From an uncultured Lactobacillus sp. (GTDB taxonomy: Bacteria > Bacillota > Bacilli > Lactobacillales > Lactobacillaceae), in assembly GCA_945873395.1 (NCBI GenBank), contig CAMCCW010000003.1, forward strand, positions 1 through 38,472: a stretch of DNA of 38,472 nt, read 5' to 3'. Below are positions 25,013 to 33,330 of this stretch, in pieces. The notes beneath the pieces were generated by a model. It was not told where the DNA came from. It worked only from the letters and a program-made list of their open reading frames with translations, and made no database searches. Within the stretch, counting starts at the first letter, position 1. Every line of letters starts with the position of its first letter. The position numbers were made by a program, and so were the translations under genes.

Positions 25013-26413
25013 ATGACAGACTGGTTAAAAGCGGCACAGAGTCAGGAAAAAGATTATCTGAACGATTTAACGGCCTTAATGAAGATCCCGAGTGTCCGGG
25101 ATGACTCAGCGGCTACCGATGAATACCCACTTGGTCCCCGGCCCGCACAGGCCCTGGCAGCTTTCTTGGAGATGGCTGAGCAGGATGGCTTCCGCACTAA
25201 GAATATCGATAATGTGGTCGGCTATGCTGAATGGGGTGAGGGTGACGAAACCCTGGCAATTTTGGCCCACCTGGATGTTATGCCGGCCGGTAAGGGGTGG
25301 GACACCGATCCATTTGATCCCGTGATCAAGGATGGTAACCTTTATGGTCGTGGTGCCTCCGATGATAAGGGACCGGGAATGGCTGCTTACTACGCTTTGA
25401 AGTACCTCAAGGACCAGGGCGTGACCTTTAACAAGCGGGTCCGGTTCATCGTTGGGACCGACGAAGAAAGTAACTGGACCGGGATGCACCGTTACTTCGA
25501 AGTGGAACCAGCACCAACGCTAGGCTTTTCACCTGATGCCGAGTTCCCCGTGATCAATGGTGAAAAGGGTCAAGTCTCTTTGAAGGTCGGTGCACCGGCT
25601 ACTAACGGCGACCAGTACGTCTTGAAGAGCTTCCACTCCGGTCTGCGCTTCAATATGGTGCCCCGTGAAGCCGTGGCCCTCGTAACGGTTCCTGATCGAC
25701 AAGCTGTGACGACAGCCTTTGCTCAGTTTGTTGACGACAATCCAATTTCCGGATCAGCTGAAGAAACCGAAGACGGCTTGCAGTTGACAGTAATTGGTAA
25801 GGCGGCTCACGGGATGGAACCAGAACAAGGGATTAATGCTGGTACTTACCTGGCAAAGTTCCTTGACCAGTATGAGTTTGCTGCAGGTGCCAAGAGCTTC
25901 ATTCACTTCTTGGCTAAGTATCTTCACCTTGACACCCGGATGGACGGGTTCGATGGAGCCTTTACTGATCCGGTAATGGGTGAATTGACGATGAATGCCG
26001 GAATTCTGAACTTTGATCAGGAAAACGGGGCTGATATTGACATGAACTTCCGCTTTCCTAAGGGGATCACACCGGATGAGCTTGAGGCCACTGTTAAGAA
26101 AGTCACCGATCAACTCGGGATGACGGTTGCTCAGGGCGCCTCCCAGAAGCCACATTACGTTGATCCGGAAGACCCAATCGTCAAGACGTTGATGCAGGCC
26201 TACATTGATCAGACCGGTGACACAGATGCCAAGCCGGAAGTTGTTGGTGGGGGAACCTATGGCCGCCTGATGGAGCGGGGGGTTGCCTTTGGTGCCCTGA
26301 TGCCGCAGATGCCGAACACGATGCACCAGGCCAACGAGTACCAGCCAGTAGCTGACCTGATCAAGTCAATGGCGATCTATATGGAAGCGATTAACAATTT
26401 AGTGACTGACTAA
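25013..26413 (+). CDS. pepV: Dipeptidase PepV (M20 family)
   Basis: Zinc dipeptidase of the M20 family; in lactobacilli PepV releases amino acids from dipeptides, including beta-Ala-type ones. The 466-aa protein shows the metal-site order: AILAHLDVMPAG (histidine and aspartate), GRGASDDKGPG (bridging aspartate), GTDEESNWTG (catalytic and metal glutamates), SPDAEFPVINGEKG, and a late histidine in MPNTMHQANEY. The lid domain lies in between. TTGGAGGAAAAATAAA precedes the ATG. It is monocistronic and divergent from nnrD. Confidence 0.96.
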   Translation: MTDWLKAAQSQEKDYLNDLTALMKIPSVRDDSAATDEYPLGPRPAQALAAFLEMAEQDGFRTKNIDNVVGYAEWGEGDETLAILAHLDVMPAGKGWDTDPFDPVIKDGNLYGRGASDDKGPGMAAYYALKYLKDQGVTFNKRVRFIVGTDEESNWTGMHRYFEVEPAPTLGFSPDAEFPVINGEKGQVSLKVGAPATNGDQYVLKSFHSGLRFNMVPREAVALVTVPDRQAVTTAFAQFVDDNPISGSAEETEDGLQLTVIGKAAHGMEPEQGINAGTYLAKFLDQYEFAAGAKSFIHFLAKYLHLDTRMDGFDGAFTDPVMGELTMNAGILNFDQENGADIDMNFRFPKGITPDELEATVKKVTDQLGMTVAQGASQKPHYVDPEDPIVKTLMQAYIDQTGDTDAKPEVVGGGTYGRLMERGVAFGALMPQMPNTMHQANEYQPVADLIKSMAIYMEAINNLVTD

Positions 26414-26478
26414 TGCACATTTTTGCTACTGTGGTAAAATAGAGATGTAGCATAGTAGTTGATTTTGGAGGTGTTTTT

Positions 26479-26976
26479 ATGAGTTATCAAAAGATCCTCG
26501 TGGGAATTGATGGTTCGACACAGTCAGATATGGCCTTCAACAAGGCGGTTGAGGTGGCATTGCAAAACAATGCTGAGCTTCACCTGTTGAGTGTCATCAA
26601 CGGTGAACGTTACCCAACAACAGGACCGAGTGGTTACGGCTTCGTAGACCACAGTATCTATGAGTCCGCGGTTGAAGTAATGAAGAAACGTCTGGGATCT
26701 TATCGGACCAAGGCTGAGAATGCTGGTGTCAAGGATGTTAAGACCGATGTTGTTATCGGTAATGCTAAGCTTGAGCTAGCTGAACATTACCCATCTGAAA
26801 ACGACATTGATTTGATCGTAATCGGGGCCACCGGGTTGAATGTAGTTGGCCGGCTGATTGTTGGTTCAACTGCCGCATATACGATTCGTGAAGCACCTTG
26901 CGATGTCACAGTTGTTAAGACCGATATGAAGAACAAGAAACTGGAAGTTAAGAAGAACAGTTATCCAGAAATTTAA
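26479..26976 (+). CDS. Universal stress protein, UspA family
   Basis: 165-aa single-domain Usp. The start ILVGIDGSTQSDMAFNKAVE and the ATP-binding pattern GATGLNVVGRLIVGSTAAYT (G-2x-G-9x-G-S/T) are intact, so it probably binds ATP. The C-terminus has an extra lysine-rich tail (KNKKLEVKKNSYPEI). GGAGGTG lies 6-8 bp before the ATG. An extended -10 TGGTAAAAT (26432-26440) lies in the gap after pepV. The precise role is unknown; such proteins rise under stress or starvation. Confidence 0.94.
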   Translation: MSYQKILVGIDGSTQSDMAFNKAVEVALQNNAELHLLSVINGERYPTTGPSGYGFVDHSIYESAVEVMKKRLGSYRTKAENAGVKDVKTDVVIGNAKLELAEHYPSENDIDLIVIGATGLNVVGRLIVGSTAAYTIREAPCDVTVVKTDMKNKKLEVKKNSYPEI

Positions 26977-26985
26977 TTTCTAATG

Positions 26986-27017
26986 AATCCGGATGCCAAC
27001 AGGCGTTCGGATTTTTC
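26986..27017 (+). terminator. Intrinsic terminator of the usp gene
   Basis: AATCCGGATGCC pairs with GGCGTTCGGATT (G-U and one mismatch) around AACA, followed by TTTTC. Confidence 0.8.
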
Positions 27018-27055
27018 AATTGTGACTAAAACATGGCAAAATAATTAAAAACTAG

Positions 27056-27061
27056 TATAAT
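27056..27061 (+). promoter_or_regulatory. -10 element of the L,D-transpeptidase gene
   Basis: A consensus TATAAT. The -35 region is weak (TGGCAA, 16-bp spacer). It overlaps the track start codon at 27063, which argues that translation begins further down at 27114. Confidence 0.5.
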
Positions 27062-27113
27062 CATGTTTGTTAGGTGGCAACACCATTATTTTGACGATGG
27101 GAGTAATCCTGAA

Positions 27114-28520
27114 ATGCAATTACGACTCAAATATTTAATCACAACGGTTGTAGTATTATTAATCGTGCTCTTGGGGGGGATGTCCTGGCACCAGCACACC
27201 CACTTTAACCGGAACGTCACGATTAACGGAGTGCCAGTTGGCGGGATGACCGCTCAGCAGGCATATGATAAGGTGAAGAGTACCAAGCGGACTAACAAGG
27301 TCTACTTGAATGGTCAGCTAATCTACCATGGAAATGCTACTGATTCGGGTATCAGTAGTCAAGATCGTGACCAGTTTACGAAGGTCCTGAAGAAGCAGGT
27401 AACCTTCTTCCCTTCTGGCAAGCAACGGAACATGTTGGTGTGGACCGATCAGATTAGAAATGACCAGCAGTCCGCAGCCAAGCGGCAGGCGGTTACTAAC
27501 CGTATCCAACAGATGAATCAGGGCCGGCGGGCACCAGTTGATGCCTATGCCGTTCTGGAACATGGTCACGTAAAGCTGGTCGCTGGTAAGGCCGGTAACC
27601 AGTATGACCAGGCAGCTTTACTACGGCAGTTCAACCAACGCGCGGCCAACGGGACCGTCCGTCTGACGGCTCGTCAGGCCCAACCACTGTCAACGCAAAG
27701 TGCTACGGTTCAAAATGAAAAGAAGCAGCTTCAAAAGCTCGCTGGACGGAGTGTTCAGTATAAGGTTGAAAATAAGCAATATCGCCTTACTAGTGACGAC
27801 GTGATCACCAAGGCAACCTATCAAAATGGTAAGTACCAGTTTGATACTGCTGCTGTGGCTGGAAAGATCAAGCAGATTAATCGTTCTCAAGCTACCCTCG
27901 GTCGGGCCTTTAAGTTTAAGACCCATGCTGGTAATGTTATTACTACTAATCGGAAGGGAAGCTACGGCTGGAAGATCAGTCCAGAACGGGCCGGCCAAAC
28001 CTTAGCACAGGCACTTGCCGATGGTAAAAAAGAAGTTAGTGCGGAACATGACATCTACGGGATCGGCTATAACACGCGGGGAACCGGCTACGGTGTTACC
28101 AGCAACGATGGCCTGGGTAACACCTATGCGGAACTTTCAATCGCAGATCAGCATGTCTGGTTCTACCGCGATGGAAAGTGTGTCTTTGATGCCGATGTGG
28201 TAACGGGTGCTAATAACCCTGAACAGGAAACTCCTAAGGGGGTCTGGTATATCATGTACCAGCAATCACCATCAGTCCTGCGTGGTAAGAACAGTGATGG
28301 CTCTAACTATGCCAGCAAGGTTCAATACTGGTCACAGTTTACCGACAGCGGTTGTGGCTTCCACGATGCTAGCTGGCGGAAGAACTGGTCAAAGACGGCT
28401 TACCTTAGTGGTGGCGATGTTTCTACTGGGGGTTCGCATGGTTGTGCTAATATGCATCCAAGTGATGCCGGAACGGCATATCACGATCTTCAGGTCAATG
28501 AACCAGTAATTGTCTACTAA
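27114..28520 (+). CDS. L,D-transpeptidase (YkuD) with N-terminal membrane anchor
   Basis: 468-aa cell-surface enzyme. Residues about 8-26 are a single hydrophobic segment (LITTVVVLLIVLLGG), a signal anchor. The middle region is a pair of YkuD-associated peptidoglycan-binding modules (starting NVTINGVPVGGMTAQQAYDK). The C-terminal YkuD domain ends with the catalytic SHGCANMHPSDAG. Such enzymes crosslink peptidoglycan by 3-3 bonds or act as carboxypeptidases. The start was moved from 27063 to 27114 because the -10 lies at 27056 and GGGAG (27100-27104) lies about 10 bp before this ATG. It is monocistronic; a GH73 hydrolase gene follows. Confidence 0.92.
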   Translation: MQLRLKYLITTVVVLLIVLLGGMSWHQHTHFNRNVTINGVPVGGMTAQQAYDKVKSTKRTNKVYLNGQLIYHGNATDSGISSQDRDQFTKVLKKQVTFFPSGKQRNMLVWTDQIRNDQQSAAKRQAVTNRIQQMNQGRRAPVDAYAVLEHGHVKLVAGKAGNQYDQAALLRQFNQRAANGTVRLTARQAQPLSTQSATVQNEKKQLQKLAGRSVQYKVENKQYRLTSDDVITKATYQNGKYQFDTAAVAGKIKQINRSQATLGRAFKFKTHAGNVITTNRKGSYGWKISPERAGQTLAQALADGKKEVSAEHDIYGIGYNTRGTGYGVTSNDGLGNTYAELSIADQHVWFYRDGKCVFDADVVTGANNPEQETPKGVWYIMYQQSPSVLRGKNSDGSNYASKVQYWSQFTDSGCGFHDASWRKNWSKTAYLSGGDVSTGGSHGCANMHPSDAGTAYHDLQVNEPVIVY

Positions 28521-28529
28521 AATACTCGA

Positions 28530-28560
28530 AAGTCTCAGAGAAAATCTGAGGCTTTTTTCT
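28530..28560 (+). terminator. Intrinsic terminator of the L,D-transpeptidase gene
   Basis: AGTCTCAGA pairs with TCTGAGGCT around AAAA-type loop sequence, followed by TTTTTTC. Confidence 0.85.
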
Positions 28561-28631
28561 TTTGAAATGACGTCGGTTAGTTGATTTCCCGTAATTAATT
28601 ATTAGAGGTATGAAAAACGGGAGGATTAACA

Positions 28632-29747
28632 ATGAAGAAGCCACTTTTAATCAGTACGGTTGCCGCACTCACTATTGCTAATACGGGAGTATCTGGGATG
28701 GCCAGTACGTTAGATGATCCGCGTCAAGAGGCTGAGCATGTGATTATTGATCAGTCACCGGTTGACGAGCAGGGCGTTCAACAACGGGGACTAGCCTATG
28801 CTAATGAGTTTCTGGCGGCTTTTCGCCAAGCTAGTGGGACCTATGAGCAGGCGTTTAAGCAAGGAGAGATGGATGGCCAACAGGGGTGTCGGCGGTCAGT
28901 AGGAGGCGGCTTGGCAGGTGTAGCCTATCAACGTGGTTGGGAGCGTGGGCGACAGCTAGCGCTTGGTAATAATATCAGCGATAGTTCACCGCAGGCAACC
29001 GGCCCGGACACCCCAGTAACAGCTAGCGATCAGTCACTGCCACCGACCACTAACTCGACCGTCGACCAGGACTTTTACGCCATTCAGGAACCAACGAATA
29101 GTCAACGGGCCTTTATCAATCGCCTGGCGACCGCTGCTCAACAGGTCGGGGCCGAATACGATCTCTATCCCTCAGTGATCATCGCTCAGGCAGCATTGGA
29201 GAGTGACTGGGGTAATAGTCGTCTGGGACGCGCGCCCTTTTATAATCTCTTTGGCGTGAAGGGGTATTTCGCTGGACGGACTACCAGCCAGCCAACCAGT
29301 GAGTATCAGGATGGCCACCATCTGATGGTTGTCGATAATTTTCGCCGCTACCAGAATGACTACGAGGCACTACGAGACTATGCGCAGACACTTGAGAACC
29401 CGCTCTACCGGGATGTTCACCGTCAATATGCTAAAAGCTATCGACAGGCTACGCACGCCTTACAGGGACGGTACGCAACCGATCCCCAGTATGAGCAGAA
29501 GTTGAATCGGCTGATTGATGGTTACCAACTGACGCGTTATGATCACCAGCCACGGCGGGCGGGAGCAGCCCATCAATCACCAGTTAAGGTTAAGCTGGCC
29601 AAAGACCAAGTACCCCGGGGTGTTCAGCATACTGAGCCTACGCATAAACATTCCAAGCAGCACCATATTCCAACCGTGCTCTCGATCGCTGGTGGTCTGG
29701 GATCGGCGGGGCTGGTGGAGCTTGGTCGCCGGCTATTTTTAAAATAA
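28632..29747 (+). CDS. Secreted GH73 glucosaminidase with C-terminal hydrophobic tail
   Basis: 371-aa exported peptidoglycan hydrolase. Residues 1-24 are a signal peptide (MKKPLLISTVAALTIANTG). Residues about 155-305 are a GH73 N-acetylglucosaminidase domain: PSVIIAQAALESDWGNSRLG holds the catalytic glutamate, followed by YNLFGVKG and the YQNDYEALRDYAQTL repeat region. Residues 60-115 form a Gly/Arg/Gln-rich segment with YxxG-type spacing (YQRGWERGRQLALG). The last 25 residues are hydrophobic then basic (VLSIAGGLGSAGLVELGRRLFLK), like a sorting tail without an LPXTG motif. GGGAGGA lies upstream. It is probably involved in daughter-cell separation or wall turnover. Confidence 0.88.
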   Translation: MKKPLLISTVAALTIANTGVSGMASTLDDPRQEAEHVIIDQSPVDEQGVQQRGLAYANEFLAAFRQASGTYEQAFKQGEMDGQQGCRRSVGGGLAGVAYQRGWERGRQLALGNNISDSSPQATGPDTPVTASDQSLPPTTNSTVDQDFYAIQEPTNSQRAFINRLATAAQQVGAEYDLYPSVIIAQAALESDWGNSRLGRAPFYNLFGVKGYFAGRTTSQPTSEYQDGHHLMVVDNFRRYQNDYEALRDYAQTLENPLYRDVHRQYAKSYRQATHALQGRYATDPQYEQKLNRLIDGYQLTRYDHQPRRAGAAHQSPVKVKLAKDQVPRGVQHTEPTHKHSKQHHIPTVLSIAGGLGSAGLVELGRRLFLK

Positions 29748-29749
29748 AA

Positions 29750-29777
29750 AAGACCGAGAAAATTTCTCAGCCTTTCT
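29750..29777. terminator. Terminator between GH73 gene and dNK gene
   Basis: AAGACCGAGAAA pairs with TTTCTCAGCCTT. On the minus strand it is followed by TTTTTT, so it serves the convergent kinase-GH73 pair in at least one direction. Confidence 0.7.
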
Positions 29778-29780
29778 ATA

Positions 29781-30413
29781 TTAACGGATTGAAGCCAGTC
29801 GTTCGTCGATCATCCCCAGAACTGTTTCCACGTTCTTAGGATCTTCCAGATCATAGGTCTCAAGATCGATCTTCATCTTGGGACTGGCGTCGTAATCCTT
29901 GTACCATTGCTTGTAGGCACTCCACATTTTGTAGTAGTAGTCCTTCAGCTCTGGGTTATTATCGATCTGCTCATAGTCCCGGCCCCGTTTCTTGATCCGG
30001 TAGAGGATCGTTTCAAAGTCGGTTTCGGAGTAAACCATGAGGTCTGGTGCCTTCTTTGGCAGCTGTTGTAAGTCCTTCATCATGTTATCGAGGAGGTTAA
30101 GATATACCTCGAGCTCGGTATCAGTGATGTTACCTTCCGCATTGTTCTCCCGAGTAAACAGGGCATCCTCGTAGATGGAACGGTCGAGGACGTTGTTGTC
30201 GTCAGACAGTGCCTGCTTGATCATTGAGAACCGCTTGTTTAGGAAGTAGATCTGAAGCAGGAAACCGTATTGCTTCGGATCTTTGTAGTACAGTGGTAAA
30301 ACGGGATTTTCACCGACTGGTTCGAAAAATGCTTTAGTATTTAAGTGTTCGGCAATCTTTCCCGTAAGTGTAGTTTTGCCGACACCAATCATTCCTGCTG
30401 TAATAATCACCAT
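29781..30413 (-). CDS. Deoxynucleoside kinase (dAK/dCK/dGK family)
   Basis: Phosphorylates deoxynucleosides for nucleotide salvage, an important route in lactobacilli. The 210-aa protein has the P-loop GMIGVGKTTLTG (residues 7-18), DRSIYEDALF (the DRS motif, about residue 78) and the arginine-rich lid region RIKKRGRDYEQ. Lactobacillus relatives occur as dAK/dGK or dAK/dCK heterodimers encoded in tandem; here only one gene is seen. GAGGGG precedes the ATG on the minus strand. The base specificity cannot be told. Confidence 0.92.
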   Translation of the reverse strand: MVIITAGMIGVGKTTLTGKIAEHLNTKAFFEPVGENPVLPLYYKDPKQYGFLLQIYFLNKRFSMIKQALSDDNNVLDRSIYEDALFTRENNAEGNITDTELEVYLNLLDNMMKDLQQLPKKAPDLMVYSETDFETILYRIKKRGRDYEQIDNNPELKDYYYKMWSAYKQWYKDYDASPKMKIDLETYDLEDPKNVETVLGMIDERLASIR

Positions 30414-30443
30414 GATGGCCCCTCTTTACTTTTAATAGAACAA

Positions 30444-30514
30444 AAACCATCTTACTACAAAATGTTGTGGATTCCTATGGTAAATTTTGCTAGATTTAGT
30501 AGGAAGGATGGTTT
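30444..30514. repeat. Imperfect long inverted repeat in the dNK upstream gap
   Basis: AAACCATCTTACTAC (30444-30458) and GTAGGAAGGATGGTTT (30499-30514) are imperfect complements, with an inner CAAAAT/ATTTTG pair. On the minus strand the stem is followed by a T-run (TTTTTG), so it could terminate or attenuate the dNK transcript. A 13-codon ORF starting at 30520 has no convincing RBS spacing. Confidence 0.4.
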
Positions 30515-30604
30515 ATTTATGATTTTAAATCTTATAAAAGTCCGGCTGTTCAAGGTTTAGGACCCGGTCGGAGACAAAAATATTAATAGTAAGGTGAAGA
30601 AAAA

Positions 30605-31218
30605 ATGGAGAAAATGACGGAGAATATGATCCGTGAACAACTGGCCCTCGCAAAACAGCAGGGCTACCTGGTGGAAGTCCATAACCTGCCAGGGGATGAT
30701 TACTTTAATGTCGGCTTTGTGGTTGGCATGGACCCAGTCTTCTGTCTGTTGATCAGCATTAATTGGGACGGGACGGTAAGATCAACGGTTTAATTGTGAT
30801 TCGGATCAGCAGTATTCAGGCCGTGATTAGGCAGACCGACTACCTGACGACCGTCTCGGAGAAGACCAAGGTGGCCCACCGTTACCACTATTTTGATGTC
30901 TGGCACGTGCAGGAGTTCTTGGATGAACATCCAGAGATCACCAGTGGCAACTTGTTGGAAAATGCCCTGCAGGACTCCTACACTAACCAGCTCCCCGTGG
31001 TGATTGGAACCCGCAAATACAAGGGGGCTGATGATTTTACCGGAAAAATTGCCCAGCTTGATCGTATTCAGTTGGTACTGCACTACTTTAATGAGCATGA
31101 CCTGTCGTCGTTGTGGGAATACCAGGTCCTTTTGGCGCAAGTTGACTACCTGCGTTTCCGGGGGACCCAGATGGCTACCGGTCAGCAGATTTTTGCGGAT
31201 ATTTTTCCTGAAGATTAA
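30605..31218 (+). pseudogene. Unknown protein, split by a 5-bp duplication frameshift
   Basis: The track shows two overlapping ORFs, 30605-30793 and 30763-31218, that read as one protein broken in the middle. The first ends ...LISINWDGTVRSTV and the second begins ...RDGKINGLIVIRISSIQAV. The junction contains a tandem GGGACGGGAC (30764-30773). With a single GGGAC the frame reads INWDGKINGLIVIRIS without a break. The restored protein would be about 203 aa, soluble, beta-rich in its first part, with a helical C-terminus (HYFNEHDLSSLWEYQVLLAQ). AAGGTGAAG is the RBS of the first part. It is divergent from dNK and upstream of the LacI-type regulator. I do not recognise the family. A sequencing error is possible. 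Confidence 0.75.
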
Positions 31219-31280
31219 TTGCAACGATCCCCAAATTAATATAAAGTTAGAGAGTAATAAACGAAAGTGGTGGGATCAAA

Positions 31281-32294
31281 ATGGGGAAAAAAGTAACAAT
31301 TCGCGACATCGCCCGGCTTGCTGGTGTCTCAGTAACGACGGTGTCACAGATCCTGAATGGTAAGGGGGAACGCTTCAGCAAGAAGACCCGGGACAAGATT
31401 CTCAAGCTACGGGATGAGTATGGATATGTGCCAGATTTTAATGCCCGGAGCCTGATTCTACGCCAGTCATCAAGCATGATTGGGGTTTTAGTGCCAAACA
31501 TCAGCAGTCCCTTCTTTGGCACCTTTGTCGAAGGGGTTCAGCATGTTGCCCAGCATGAGCGGATGATTCCGTTGATTTTCAGTGCTGATCGAAATGCCGA
31601 ATTGGAACAGAACTACCTTTCACAAATGCTGGAACGTTCAATTGACGGGCTGATCATTGCCAGCGCGACCATGACCACCGATACGATTGATCGGATCATC
31701 GGTGCCCGGGATGTCCCATACATCCTTTTTGACCAGAACTATGCGCAAGAGGGGACTCGGGTGCTGACCGACGACTACCGCGGCGGGACGTTGGCAGCCC
31801 AACACCTGGCCGACCTCGGTCACCAGAAGATCGCCATTCTGGAACCCAACGAGCTGAGTGAAAACTTCACCCAGCGTCTGACCGGCTTCCAGGATTGCCT
31901 GCGTAAAAATCACATTGAACTCGATGTCGATCATAATGTTATCAAGGCTCCACTGAGTCGGCGCGGGGGTTACGATGCCACTGCGGCAGTTATAAAGACT
32001 GGGGCAACGGCAGCCTTTGCCGGTAATGACGACATGGCTATCGGCCTGATGCGGGGACTGAAAGAGCAGGGGGTCAAGGTACCTGACCAGGTTTCCGTAA
32101 TGGGGTATGACGATATCTACCTGGATGAGTATGTCTCACCACAACTGACAACTATTCGTCAGCCAATCATGGACCTCGGAATTGGGGCCGCTAAGATGCT
32201 GCTAAATAAGATCCATTCCGACCAGGAACAAGAACAAATTCAACGCTTCCCTGTGGAATTAATTCAGCGTCAGAGTACGGTGCGGGTTCGCTAA
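31281..32294 (+). CDS. LacI-family transcriptional regulator (RbsR-like)
   Basis: 337-aa repressor with an N-terminal LacI helix-turn-helix (TIRDIARLAGVSVTTVSQIL, residues 6-25), hinge (NARSLILRQSS) and a periplasmic-binding-protein-like sugar domain (IGVLVPNISSPFFG through VMGYDDI...LTTIRQP). The layout is closest to RbsR/CcpA-type regulators. GTGGTGGGA lies upstream of the ATG. No sugar transport or metabolism gene is adjacent, so its targets lie elsewhere or the operon has been lost. The ligand cannot be read from sequence. Confidence 0.92.
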   Translation: MGKKVTIRDIARLAGVSVTTVSQILNGKGERFSKKTRDKILKLRDEYGYVPDFNARSLILRQSSSMIGVLVPNISSPFFGTFVEGVQHVAQHERMIPLIFSADRNAELEQNYLSQMLERSIDGLIIASATMTTDTIDRIIGARDVPYILFDQNYAQEGTRVLTDDYRGGTLAAQHLADLGHQKIAILEPNELSENFTQRLTGFQDCLRKNHIELDVDHNVIKAPLSRRGGYDATAAVIKTGATAAFAGNDDMAIGLMRGLKEQGVKVPDQVSVMGYDDIYLDEYVSPQLTTIRQPIMDLGIGAAKMLLNKIHSDQEQEQIQRFPVELIQRQSTVRVR

Positions 32295-32311
32295 TTTGGT
32301 TATAGGGAGAG

Positions 32312-32364
32312 CAAAATTAAAAAGGGATCACATTCGTTTGGGTTGTGATCCATTTTTAATTTTA
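32312..32364 (+). terminator. Strong intrinsic terminator of the LacI-type gene
   Basis: AAAATTAAAAAGGGATCACA pairs with TTGTGATCCATTTTTAATTTT around a 10-nt loop. Confidence 0.9.
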
Positions 32365-32395
32365 GTAAACTAGGTGAAAAAAAGAGGTAAGATGA

Positions 32396-32623
32396 TTGAA
32401 AGCAGAATACCTAATTAAAATTATTCTCCCCACTTTTATTATTTTTGCCGTTTTGGTTTGGCTCACGGCCACCAATATTATTTCCGGTTGGCTGATGTAC
32501 CTTTTATGGGTTCTGGGTTTTGTCGGCGCTAACCTATGGGTAACTCGGGTGACGGCTAAGCGTAGTTACCACCGGTTACGAAAACAGCGGGAGAAGGAAG
32601 CAGAACAGCGTAAAAATGAGTAA
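32396..32623 (+). CDS. Small two-TM membrane protein with TTG start
   Basis: 75-aa protein with two hydrophobic segments (IKIILPTFIIFAVLVWLTA and WLMYLLWVLGFVGANLWV) and a charged C-terminal tail (RLRKQREKEAEQRKNE). GAGG (32384-32387) is 8 bp before TTG 32396. An overlapping ATG at 32392 is in another frame and stops within 9 codons. Its stop codon overlaps the CPBP gene start by 8 bp, so the two are translationally coupled and probably act together. The family is not recognised. Confidence 0.75.
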   Translation: MKAEYLIKIILPTFIIFAVLVWLTATNIISGWLMYLLWVLGFVGANLWVTRVTAKRSYHRLRKQREKEAEQRKNE

Positions 32624-33287
32624 GCTTGCAAACTTTTTTGATTTCATATACCGGGTTGGGATCATGTTGATCCTATTTTTATTGATCCAGTTACCGCCGG
32701 TGGCAATTTCAATTGCTAATCGGCACCCGAATAATCTCTGGTTAACCATCTTGCTGTTAGCGATCTTCCTGATGATGTTTGCCTTCATCATTGGCTGGGC
32801 CCAACGATTGTATAATCAGTACAATCAATTGCGGGGCGGCCAATTTCGAATTGGAATGGTAATACTGGGTTATTTTGTATTGTTGCTTGGGATGGACTTC
32901 TTTGGCCAATTGAATATGTTACTGTTCCACCAGACACAGACCGCTAATAACCAAGCAATTGCCCAGATGCTTACCCATAACCAATTAGCAACCGTGGTTT
33001 TTGCTATCTCGTCCTTTACGTTGACGCCGGTAGCTGAGGAGTTGATCTTTCGGGGCGTACTGACGAATCTGTTCTTTAAGCCCGATTGGTTTTGGCCAAA
33101 GATAATTTTGTCGGGATTGGTCTTCTCGTTTGCGCACATCAGTACCAACATTGTCAGCTTTTGTACCTATTGTTTCATGGGGATGGTGCTGGCATATGTC
33201 TACCGGAAGTCCGGTTCGTTAAAGAACTCCATTGCCCTCCATGCTCTTAACAATATCGTGGCGATGGCGGCGCTTTTAAAAATTTAA
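32616..33287 (+). CDS. CPBP-family intramembrane metalloprotease-like protein
   Basis: 223-aa membrane protein with about six to seven hydrophobic segments and the CPBP (Abi/CAAX-protease) motifs: AEELIFRG (EExxxR, about residue 140), FSFAHISTN (FxxxH) and LHALNN (HxxxN). In lactic acid bacteria members of this family are linked to bacteriocin self-immunity or membrane-protein processing. No bacteriocin gene is seen here. It is coupled to the small two-TM protein upstream. It is followed directly by the promoter of the candidate RNA gene. Confidence 0.88.
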   Translation: MSKLANFFDFIYRVGIMLILFLLIQLPPVAISIANRHPNNLWLTILLLAIFLMMFAFIIGWAQRLYNQYNQLRGGQFRIGMVILGYFVLLLGMDFFGQLNMLLFHQTQTANNQAIAQMLTHNQLATVVFAISSFTLTPVAEELIFRGVLTNLFFKPDWFWPKIILSGLVFSFAHISTNIVSFCTYCFMGMVLAYVYRKSGSLKNSIALHALNNIVAMAALLKI

Positions 33288-33295
33288 AATAGCAC

Positions 33296-33324
33296 TTGTA
33301 ATCGCTTCCATGAGGTGGTATATT
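33296..33324 (+). promoter_or_regulatory. Promoter of the structured RNA gene
   Basis: TTGTAA (33296-33301), an exact 17-bp spacer and TATATT (33319-33324). Initiation is expected near 33331, which is where the closing helix of the RNA begins. Confidence 0.7.
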
Positions 33325-33330
33325 AAAGAC

